Source of the DNA: an uncultured Desulfovibrionaceae bacterium | Lineage (GTDB): Bacteria; Desulfobacterota; Desulfovibrionia; Desulfovibrionales; Desulfovibrionaceae | Length of the DNA: 12,547 bases | Reading direction: 5' to 3' | Assembly (NCBI GenBank): GCA_949427775.1 | Contig: CASQEL010000022.1 | Span: forward strand, 1-12,547 | In this document: positions 6,758 through 12,547 of the stretch, piece after piece | How positions within the stretch are numbered: the stretch's first letter is position 1 | How the letters are laid out: every line of letters starts with the position of its first letter | Notes under the pieces: generated by a model | Database searches by the model: none | The model's input: the letters and a program-made list of their open reading frames with translations, nothing else | What the model was told of the DNA's origin: nothing | Program-made: the position numbers and the translations under genes

Positions 6758-6782
6758 AGCGGCTCCGGAACTCCGGCTGCCG

Positions 6783-6788
6783 TATACT
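6783..6788 (+). promoter_or_regulatory. Possible -10 box for the rightward glycosyltransferase gene
   Basis: TATACT matches five of six of the -10 consensus and lies 63 bases before the preferred GTG start. No good -35 is seen at the right spacing (6760-6765 reads CGGCTC), so it would need an activator or be weak. Confidence 0.3.
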
Positions 6789-6845
6789 CTGAAAGCGTTA
6801 CCCTTCCGTGTCAACATGGAAACGTCTTTTTATCCCGGAGGCCCT

Positions 6846-8495
6846 GTGCATTTCTCCTGGCAAGATATTCCCCGGCAACTGGCCGTGCCGCTGCTCAAAG
6901 GCAGCGTGGGACGCCTGCATCTGGTGTCCATGGCCAATCTGGCCCTTGAACTGACCCATAGCGTGGATACGCAACAGGCGCTGCATCTGCTGGACATTGC
7001 CTCCGGCCTGCTGACAGCCGCCTGGGAAGCGGATCCGCTGGACCCCGTCGTGGCCGGTCAACTTCTGTCCGTGCAGAACGTCCGTCCGTTTTTGCCTCAG
7101 GCGTCTCTCAAACTGGCGAAACTGTTCGCGGCCATGCCGCCGGCTCCCGAGAATCTTAAAGAACTCCATGCCTGCCTCGCCGCACGGGATACGCCCGTCA
7201 CCCTGCGCTACCTGGACGCCCGGCGGCGCGAGGAACCGCACAATCTGTTCTGGCTGCGGCAGGGCATCATGGTGGCGCTGGTGGAAGGCCGGCACGACTG
7301 GCTGGAGCGCTGGATAACCCGCGACGACAGCCTGCCGCGTCCCATTCGGGATGCCCTTCTGGGCGACGTGTATTTTGCCCGCAGCGGCTACAGGGAAGCC
7401 GCGGAGTTTTATCGCAAGGCGTTGCGTTATCTGCCTGTGCCGACGTGGCGCGAACGCCTGGGAGAGAGCTGTTATCGGATGGGCCTGCGCGACGAAGCCC
7501 TGACCCAGTGGGACGCCGTGCTTGTTCTGCGCCCTTGGCACACCAACCTGCTGTTGCGCCGCGACGACGTGCGCCGGGAACGGGACAACGCCGGGGAACT
7601 CCCCGAAGGGCGCGGCATGGTGCTGCTCTATACCTGGAACAAAGCGGAATATCTTGATATGACCCTGCGTTCCCTGGCGGCATCCAACCTGGGAGACACC
7701 AATATTCTCGTGCTGGACAACGGCTGCACGGACGCGACGCCCGGCGTGCTGGACACATGGGAAGATCGTCTGGCCTCCCGCGTCCGCCGCGTCACCCTGC
7801 CCTGCAACATCGGCGCTCCCGCCGCCCGGAACTGGTTGCTTTCATTGCCTGAAACCCGAGCCTGCGACTGGGTGGCGTTTCTGGACGACGACGCCATGGT
7901 CCCCCCCGACTGGTTGCGCCTGTTCGGCAGGGCCATGCGGGAATATCCGGACCATCCTGTCTACGGATGCCGCGTCGTCAGCCACCATGATGCGATGACC
8001 GTCCAGAGCGCGGATCTGCATCTGGACCCGGGCGGCCCTTCCGGCGCGGCCGACGGCATCGAGTCCGGCGGGGAACCCGCCCATATCCGCCGTTTTTTCG
8101 TCTCCGGCATCCACCACCAGGTTTTGGACTTCGGGCAGTTTTCCTACATGCGGCCCTGCGTCTCCGTCACCGGCTGCTGCCACCTGTTCCGACGGCGCGC
8201 GCTGGACGCCGTCGGCCCGTTCGATCTGCGCTTCTCCCCCAGTCAGTACGACGATCTGGAGCACGACGTCCGCTTTGTTCTGGCCGGACACCTGCCGCTG
8301 TACCAGGGACACCTCCAGGTGCGGCACATGCGGTGCTCCGGACGCGCGACCTGGACGGACGCCGTGCAGCTCATGGCTTCATGGGCCAATCTGTTCAAAC
8401 TTCAGACCCGGTATACGGCCGAGGAATACGAAACCGTCCGCGCTGTGGAACACAAGGCTCTGCTGGAAGACATGCTGGGCCGTTGCGATGCCTGA
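6846..8495 (+). CDS. TPR-linked GT2-family glycosyltransferase (paralogue B)
   Basis: About 549 residues from GTG 6846, preceded by GGAGG at 6837-6841; the in-frame ATG at 6816 would add ten residues but has no ribosome binding site. Numbered from ATG 6816, two TPR-like hairpins lie at 181-208 (GDVYFARSGYREAAEFYRKA) and 211-243 (LGESCYRMGLRDEALTQW), after more divergent helices from about 20. The GT2 domain spans about 268-510: VLLYTWNKAEYLD opens it, LVLDNGCTDAT (298-308) binds nucleotide, FLDDD (355-359) is the metal motif, and SPSQYDDLEHDVRF (474-487) is the acidic acceptor-side motif. It is a clear paralogue of the divergent leftward gene. TPRs may bind a protein acceptor or partner, which would suit surface or flagellar protein glycosylation, but that is inference. 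Confidence 0.85.
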   Translation: MHFSWQDIPRQLAVPLLKGSVGRLHLVSMANLALELTHSVDTQQALHLLDIASGLLTAAWEADPLDPVVAGQLLSVQNVRPFLPQASLKLAKLFAAMPPAPENLKELHACLAARDTPVTLRYLDARRREEPHNLFWLRQGIMVALVEGRHDWLERWITRDDSLPRPIRDALLGDVYFARSGYREAAEFYRKALRYLPVPTWRERLGESCYRMGLRDEALTQWDAVLVLRPWHTNLLLRRDDVRRERDNAGELPEGRGMVLLYTWNKAEYLDMTLRSLAASNLGDTNILVLDNGCTDATPGVLDTWEDRLASRVRRVTLPCNIGAPAARNWLLSLPETRACDWVAFLDDDAMVPPDWLRLFGRAMREYPDHPVYGCRVVSHHDAMTVQSADLHLDPGGPSGAADGIESGGEPAHIRRFFVSGIHHQVLDFGQFSYMRPCVSVTGCCHLFRRRALDAVGPFDLRFSPSQYDDLEHDVRFVLAGHLPLYQGHLQVRHMRCSGRATWTDAVQLMASWANLFKLQTRYTAEEYETVRAVEHKALLEDMLGRCDA

Positions 8496-8532
8496 CGGGG
8501 GACGACTTGCCATGCCGACGATTTTTTTGCAT

Positions 8533-8552
8533 TTTGAAATAGTGTATTCAAA
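8533..8552. promoter_or_regulatory. AT-rich dyad upstream of the membrane-protein/cobU operon
   Basis: TTTGAA, 8 bases, TTCAAA: a perfect 6-bp dyad in a short AT-rich island (8520-8556) within GC-rich DNA, about 50 bases before the start at 8601. It has the size of a repressor operator. A TTGCAT at 8527-8532 could be a -35 with AAATAT (8550-8555) as a poor -10. The T-run at 8522-8528 could also belong to a transcript end for the upstream gene, though no good stem precedes it. Confidence 0.4.
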
Positions 8553-8561
8553 TATGACCGC

Positions 8562-8573
8562 GGGCGATCGCCC
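8562..8573. repeat. 12-bp perfect palindrome GGGCGATCGCCC
   Basis: A self-complementary 12-mer between the AT-rich dyad and the start at 8601, flanked by a further imperfect CCGC/GCGG pairing. It may form a 5' leader hairpin or be chance in GC-rich DNA. Confidence 0.45.
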
Positions 8574-8600
8574 ATGCGGCGCACAGAAGCGGAGATCGGC

Positions 8601-9794
8601 ATGGACCGCGATACCCACAGCATTGTAGATCTTCCCAAACCCCGTCCCGCCAAAACAGGACACGGCAAGCTGACCGTCGTCACAGTCCTGGCCGTCGCGC
8701 TGGTCGGCGGCGCCGTGTTTTGGCTGACCCGCGACGAAGAGACGCGGCAGGTCGTCAAACAGCGGGTCGCCACCTCCACGGAACACCTCAGAACCACGGT
8801 CGAAGACTCCGTGCGAGGCACGCCGCTGGAAGGCGTCATGCGCCTGCTCACTCCGCCGCCACCGCCGTTGCCCGCCTCCGTGACGTCTCCCCCCACACAA
8901 CCCGGCACGCTGGCCGGGCAGGTCATTCAGAGCGCGGTGCCCACGCCCGCCGAACCCGGCGCGGAGGGCGAGATCGATCCCGATGCCGTGCCGATCGCCG
9001 CCAAGGTGGAGGAAGACAGCGTGGTCCGCCCGCAGTTTGTGGACGATCTGGCCGCCTGGATGGTTTCCCGGTATCAACCCGGCAAGGGCGGCGGATCGTC
9101 CGGGGTCGGCGTGCAGTCCGCCAACCTGCGGTACGGTGGGGCGCTGAAGGGTTTCGGCATCAGCGGCGATATTCCGGCGGGCCGCGAGGCGCTGCTGCGC
9201 TACGCCTTCACGCCGACCATGCTGGAAGCCCTGTATGAGCTGTACGCGGATCGTTTTGTGGAACATTTGGGTACGGCGGCAGCCACGCCGCAACAGGGCA
9301 AGATGCTGACGCCCTCGCAGATTGATGACATGTACCGCCTGTATGCCGCCAGACTCGCCCTGTTGGCCAGCGTGCTGGATGGCGTGGCCGCGGTGCCGGA
9401 TCTGTCCCAAAAACTGGAAGCCATGGAAAAAAGCGCGCAACGGGCGTTGGACATCCATACACGGGTGACCGAAGCCGTATTCACGTTGGACCAGGCGCGG
9501 GAGAACGGAAGCCGGACCAGGATCGAGGCCGCGCAATTGCGGGTGGACGGCCTGAACGCCCAGTATCAACGGGCCATAAACGAACGGACCGTCGCGCAGC
9601 AGGCGTTGACCTCCGCCGTGCGCAGTCGCGGCGCCGTCCGTGAAGCCGACGACGACACCATCCTGTTCGTTGCCGGATGGGCCGGACGGCGACAGGCCAA
9701 ACATCCCCACACGCAGGCCACCTTGCGCAAGGGCGCGCAGTTGCTGCGCGATCTGTCCGGACGCCTGCAACGCGCGGGAAGCGTGGCCCGATGA
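8601..9794 (+). CDS. Uncharacterised single-span inner-membrane protein, cobU-linked
   Basis: I do not recognise a family. From ATG 8601 (GGAG at 8591-8594, 6 bases upstream) the protein has 397 residues; ATG-like context at 8574 lacks a ribosome binding site. Visible parts: a basic N-terminus (about 1-23), one transmembrane helix (about 24-42), a charged helix (43-80), a Pro-rich linker with PPPPPLP (85-91), a soluble region (about 140-260) with AFTPTMLEALYELYADRF (202-219) and a Tyr/Leu-rich helix, a long coiled-coil-prone helical stretch (about 266-345), and a C-terminal ILFVAGWAGRR segment (354-364). The topology suggests a large periplasmic domain. The stop overlaps the cobU start as ATGA, so translation is coupled. 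No catalytic motif or repeat is evident; a structural or scaffold role is only a guess. Confidence 0.72.
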   Translation: MDRDTHSIVDLPKPRPAKTGHGKLTVVTVLAVALVGGAVFWLTRDEETRQVVKQRVATSTEHLRTTVEDSVRGTPLEGVMRLLTPPPPPLPASVTSPPTQPGTLAGQVIQSAVPTPAEPGAEGEIDPDAVPIAAKVEEDSVVRPQFVDDLAAWMVSRYQPGKGGGSSGVGVQSANLRYGGALKGFGISGDIPAGREALLRYAFTPTMLEALYELYADRFVEHLGTAAATPQQGKMLTPSQIDDMYRLYAARLALLASVLDGVAAVPDLSQKLEAMEKSAQRALDIHTRVTEAVFTLDQARENGSRTRIEAAQLRVDGLNAQYQRAINERTVAQQALTSAVRSRGAVREADDDTILFVAGWAGRRQAKHPHTQATLRKGAQLLRDLSGRLQRAGSVAR

Positions 9795-10333
9795 GCGCCG
9801 CGCTGCTGCTGACCGGCGGCTGTCGCTGCGGCAAAAGCGATCTGGCGTTGCGGTGGGCGGAAGCCGTGGCCCCGCAACGGGCCTTTGTGGCGACTTCCGT
9901 ACCGGAAGATCCGGAGATGCGCCGCCGGGTCGCGCGCCACCGGCAACAGCGGGGAACAGGCTGGGTCACGCTGGAGTATCCGCTGGATGTTGCGACCGGG
10001 CTGCGCCAGGCCGCGACTGCGGCGCAGGTCGCCGTGCTGGACTGCGTGACGATTTGGCTGAGCAATCTGATGGCCGACGGTCTGGACGCGGACGCTCTGC
10101 TGGAGCGAGTGGAAACGCTGGCCGATCTGTTGCGGCAGCCGCCGTTGCCCGTGGCCGTGGTCACCAATGAACTGGGCCAGGGCATCGTGCCCGCGACGCC
10201 TCTGGGCCGGGCATTCCGCGACGTGGCCGGAGAGGCCAATCAGATTCTGGCCGGGGCCTGCCGGGATGTGCTGCTGGTGGTCTGCGGACTCCCGCTGCCG
10301 CTGAAAGGCGCAACGCCGGAGGTGTTGTTGTGA
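9791..10333 (+). CDS. cobU: CobU: adenosylcobinamide kinase / adenosylcobinamide-phosphate guanylyltransferase
   Basis: A 180-residue cytoplasmic enzyme of cobalamin nucleotide-loop assembly. It phosphorylates adenosylcobinamide and then transfers GMP to make adenosylcobinamide-GDP. The P-loop GGCRCGKS is at 9-16, a HR...GW block (His50) is where the GMP-accepting histidine lies in the family, LEYP is at 61-64, VLDCVTIWLSNL at 82-93, and the C-terminal CobU signature runs from VVTNELGQGIVP (123-134) through LGRAFRDVAGEANQ (138-151). The length equals the family norm. The P-loop carries Cys at 11 and 13, where GGARSGKS is usual. It is coupled on both sides (ATGA with the upstream gene, GTGA with the downstream one). 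No other cobalamin gene is in the window. Confidence 0.9.
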   Translation: MSAALLLTGGCRCGKSDLALRWAEAVAPQRAFVATSVPEDPEMRRRVARHRQQRGTGWVTLEYPLDVATGLRQAATAAQVAVLDCVTIWLSNLMADGLDADALLERVETLADLLRQPPLPVAVVTNELGQGIVPATPLGRAFRDVAGEANQILAGACRDVLLVVCGLPLPLKGATPEVLL

Positions 10334-10968
10334 GCCTGCGGCGACAAGGCTGCCTGCTGGCCCTGGCGATCGGTCTTTGTCTGCTCCCGCTGTCGACGCG
10401 GGCGCAAACGCCGGAAGCCGTGCTGCGCAATGTGCAGACGGCGCTGGACAACAGCGACGTGGCGCTGTTCGAACGTTTTGTGGATCTCGACGCCCTCATC
10501 AGCCAGGCCGTGGACACGTTTCTCGAAGAAGCCGCGACGCCCGCGGGCCGGGCAGCATTGCCTCCGGTGGCGGCCATGCTGCTGTCCTCCATAGCGGACA
10601 GCGAGAGCGACAGTTCCGCGCGCGCCCTGCTGCGCCACGAGATGCGGCAGTTCGTGCGTTACGGCATACGATCCGGAGCCTTTGCGGGTCGCACGTCTCA
10701 GGCCCCCCCGTCCGCGCTTTTTTCCGGCAGCATGCTGGCCCCCCTGTTCGGCGATGTTTCTCTGGGACGCAAGGAACTGCGCGACATACGCCGCGCCGTT
10801 CCCGACGGCCGGGACATGCGCATCGCCTTCACCGTGCTGGATCACGGCAACGGCAACGTCTATCCCGTCATGGCCCGACTTTCTCCCATGGATACGGACT
10901 GGCGCATCGTCGCCGTCACCAATATGCGGACGCTCGTCCATCAAATTCTTCAGGAAGCATCCAGATAA
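10330..10968 (+). CDS. Secreted DUF2939-like protein
   Basis: A 212-residue exported protein. A signal peptide is clear: MSLRR, a hydrophobic core (about 7-21), and likely cleavage after STRA (residue 25). The mature part begins with TPEAVLRNVQTALDNSDV and ERFVDLDALI (48-57). This matches the opening of DUF2939-type proteins, which have a helix pairing with an E/R-R-Y/F-V-D-F-x-x-L motif and then an alpha/beta domain. The tail reads DTDWRIVAVTNM (188-199), like the final strands of small NTF2-like or DUF2939 folds. No enzyme motif is evident. The start is GTG 10330, overlapping the cobU stop as GTGA; no better start exists. It is followed 35 bases later by creD. The periplasmic location is firm, the family moderately so, and the function unknown. 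Confidence 0.72.
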   Translation: MSLRRQGCLLALAIGLCLLPLSTRAQTPEAVLRNVQTALDNSDVALFERFVDLDALISQAVDTFLEEAATPAGRAALPPVAAMLLSSIADSESDSSARALLRHEMRQFVRYGIRSGAFAGRTSQAPPSALFSGSMLAPLFGDVSLGRKELRDIRRAVPDGRDMRIAFTVLDHGNGNVYPVMARLSPMDTDWRIVAVTNMRTLVHQILQEASR

Positions 10969-11003
10969 CCTCAAACCCTTGCAGGTATGTTGCGGAGTCT
11001 GCC

Positions 11004-12479
11004 ATGCGCCATCCTCTGTTCATCAAAATTCTGACGTTGGGCGGCATCATGCTTGTCCTGTTCCTGGCCATAAGCAGCGTCGGCGGCCTGATCGGAGAAC
11101 GCCGGGCCTACCAGGAATCCGTCATCGCTCAGGTTCTCAAGGCGGACAGCGGCACGCAGACCATCCTGGGACCGGTGCTCGTCATTCCCTTCACCCGGCA
11201 TAGCAAAATCACCGAAGGCGACACCGTCGCCCGAAAGTCTGTGGAAAGCGCATGGTACGACTTTCCCCGGCAACTGGCCGTAGAGGGAAAACTGACGGTC
11301 AGCCCGCGTCGCATCGGCATCTACACCACGCAGGTCTATACCGCCGCCCTGCACATGCGCGGCGAATTTTCTCCCCCCGCCCTGGAACACCTGAAAAACA
11401 GTGAAGAAACGGAACACGCTTCCGTCGAGCCGGGCGCCCCCTATCTGGCGGTCTTCATTTCCGATGTGCGCGGCATACGCAAAGTGCCTGTCGTCCACTG
11501 GGGGGCGACGACGCCGGACGTTCTTCCCGGTTCGGCGATTTACCCCACCGTAAAAAATACGCTGCCCGGTTTCCATGTTCCCTTGCCCCGGCAGTATGGC
11601 ACAGGTCCGGTGGCCTTTTCTTTTGCCCTGGATCTGCAGGGCGCGCAGGCCCTGAATGTGGTGCCCATCGGCCGCAGCAGCAGTATGAGCCTGAGCGCCG
11701 ACTGGCCGCATCCGACCTTTGTTCGGCCCCAGTCCGGCCCGGAGCCCATTCTCCCGGTGGAACGCAGCATCAGCGACACCGGGTTCAGCGCCCGGTGGGA
11801 AAGCAGCTGGTTCGCCAATAACCTGAACGACCGTTTTCTTCAGCCCACGTCGTCTCTCCGGTCGTTTCTGACATCGCTGCCCGCGTTCAGCGTCAGCCTG
11901 ATCCGGACCGTGGATCAGTACCAACTGAACGCACGGGCGATAAAGTACGCCTTTTTGTTTATTCTGCTGACCTTCACCTGCTTTTTCCTGTTTGAAATCA
12001 TGCGCCGTTTGCAGGTCCACCCCGTACAATACGCGCTGGTAGGATCCGGATTGGCTATTTTTTATCTGCTGCTTCTGGCCCTGTCCGAACACGTCGGTTT
12101 CGGCTGGGCCTATCTGTTGGCCGGCACGGCCTGCGTGGGGCAAATCGGCTTTTATGTGACCTTTGTTCTGGGCGGTCGGCGGCGCGGAGCCGGTTTCACG
12201 CTGCTGTTGGCAGCGCTCTACGGCGTCCTGTTCGGCCTGCTTCAATCCGAGGACAACGCGCTGCTGTTGGGCAGTCTGCTGTTGTTCGCCATCCTGACCG
12301 GCATCATGATCGCCACCCGCCGTTTCGACTGGTACAGCGTGGGAGGCACGCATACGCCGCTGCGCCCCAAGACGCCCGCCCCCGGTCTTCCCTCTTCCGA
12401 CGACGCGCACCGCAGGCACGACGCAGGCTCCGGGAAGCACGCGAACACGACCTCACCCGGCGGATTCCCCGAGTCATAA
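11004..12479 (+). CDS. creD: CreD-family inner-membrane protein
   Basis: A 491-residue membrane protein of the CreD (Cet) family, whose molecular function is unknown; in enterobacteria it is regulated by CreBC and linked to envelope stress and beta-lactam or colicin tolerance. Layout: N-terminal TM helix (about 8-30), a large periplasmic domain (about 31-310) with family-like segments FSFALDLQGAQALNVVPIG (205-223) and TGFSARWESSWF (259-270), then five TM helices (about 313-333, 341-361, 367-389, 396-413, 417-437). The C-terminal tail (about 445-491) is Pro/His/Ser-rich, disordered, and longer than usual (E. coli CreD is about 450 residues). The start is ATG 11004 with GGAG at 10994-10997, 6 bases upstream; the frame stays open to 10377, but that extension overlaps the DUF2939-like gene. 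No creB or creC is present. The right terminal repeat begins 16 bases past the stop. Confidence 0.85.
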   Translation: MRHPLFIKILTLGGIMLVLFLAISSVGGLIGERRAYQESVIAQVLKADSGTQTILGPVLVIPFTRHSKITEGDTVARKSVESAWYDFPRQLAVEGKLTVSPRRIGIYTTQVYTAALHMRGEFSPPALEHLKNSEETEHASVEPGAPYLAVFISDVRGIRKVPVVHWGATTPDVLPGSAIYPTVKNTLPGFHVPLPRQYGTGPVAFSFALDLQGAQALNVVPIGRSSSMSLSADWPHPTFVRPQSGPEPILPVERSISDTGFSARWESSWFANNLNDRFLQPTSSLRSFLTSLPAFSVSLIRTVDQYQLNARAIKYAFLFILLTFTCFFLFEIMRRLQVHPVQYALVGSGLAIFYLLLLALSEHVGFGWAYLLAGTACVGQIGFYVTFVLGGRRRGAGFTLLLAALYGVLFGLLQSEDNALLLGSLLLFAILTGIMIATRRFDWYSVGGTHTPLRPKTPAPGLPSSDDAHRRHDAGSGKHANTTSPGGFPES

Positions 12480-12495
12480 AGGCTGTTCCGGCGCT

Positions 12496-12547
12496 CTAGT
12501 GGGCTGTCATTCTATAAATATCGGATAGAGGCGCTTCAATTTTATCC
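12496..12547. repeat. Right copy of 52-bp terminal inverted repeat
   Basis: Perfect reverse complement of 2-53. It reads CTAG then TGGGCTGTCATTC and onward to the last base of the window, so the repeat continues outside. As at the left, CTAG marks the junction with unique sequence. It lies 16 bases after the creD stop, a typical position for an insertion sequence that spares coding sequence but may remove the operon's terminator. Confidence 0.85.

Noticed and set aside
8496..8600. Cobalamin riboswitch before the cobU-linked operon
   Set aside because: The gap is too short (105 bases), and I see neither a B12-box-like motif nor the expected multi-stem fold.
8379..9770. 463-codon minus-strand frame over the unknown membrane-protein gene
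   Set aside because: A Gly/Arg/His-rich shadow frame. The + strand has a ribosome binding site, a TM helix, a sensible linker and an ATGA overlap with cobU.
10377..11003. N-terminal extension of the creD frame upstream to 10377
   Set aside because: It is simply open in this frame, overlaps the signal-peptide-bearing DUF2939-like gene, and is Arg/Pro/His-rich. The ATG at 11004 has a good ribosome binding site and starts the family-typical TM helix.
10971..12440. 489-codon minus-strand frame over creD
   Set aside because: A Gln/Gly/Arg-rich shadow of the CreD reading frame, with no motifs.
2..12547. Composite transposon carrying a novel cargo system
   Set aside because: The inverted ends fit, but the cargo is housekeeping-like (ttcA, M23 peptidase, cobU, creD) with no sign of transferred composition. 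Independent IS copies or an assembly break explain it more simply.

Overview
The window looks like chromosomal DNA of a Gram-negative, GC-rich (about 60%) bacterium. Desulfovibrionaceae is the most likely family; this rests on remembered gene style (TtcA-type thiolase, double-Cys CobU, TPR-linked GT2 enzymes, decayed chemoreceptor), not on any search. Both ends carry the same 52-bp sequence in inverted orientation (2-53 and 12496-12547). Each copy has a CTAG tetranucleotide on its inner side, so the window is bounded by two oppositely oriented copies of one repeat, probably an insertion sequence that continues outside.

Region 1 (1-1010) is a gene graveyard. It holds a 177-bp MITE-like element with 17-19-bp terminal inverted repeats and flanking TA, a fragment of a methyl-accepting chemotaxis protein around its second transmembrane segment, a run of five strong hairpins, and a 213-bp stretch bounded by 27-bp inverted repeats that contains a frameshifted N-terminus of a LysR-type regulator.

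Region 2 (1011-3536, + strand) holds three intact genes. They are a TtcA-family PP-loop tRNA thiolase, a membrane-anchored M23 endopeptidase with its own good sigma-70 promoter, and a small nitroreductase with a strong ribosome binding site. The gap that follows (3537-3697) carries a second copy of a 28-bp motif from the MITE-like element.

Region 3 (3698-8495) is a glycosyltransferase locus. Two translationally coupled GT2 genes run leftward and a third runs rightward from a 119-150-bp divergent promoter region. The two divergent genes are clear paralogues: a variable helical/TPR-like N-terminus followed by a conserved GT2 domain. Surface glycan or glycoprotein modification is the likely role, but no substrate can be read from the sequence.

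Region 4 (8601-12479, + strand) is a tightly packed operon. It encodes an unrecognised single-span membrane protein, cobU (ATGA overlap), a secreted DUF2939-like protein (GTGA overlap) and a CreD-family membrane protein. The right-hand repeat begins 16 bp after the creD stop. I see no CRISPR, tRNA, rRNA or obvious defence system. The most unusual things here are the repeat architecture of the edges and left end, the paralogous glycosyltransferase pair, and the uncharacterised membrane protein locked into a cobU/creD operon.
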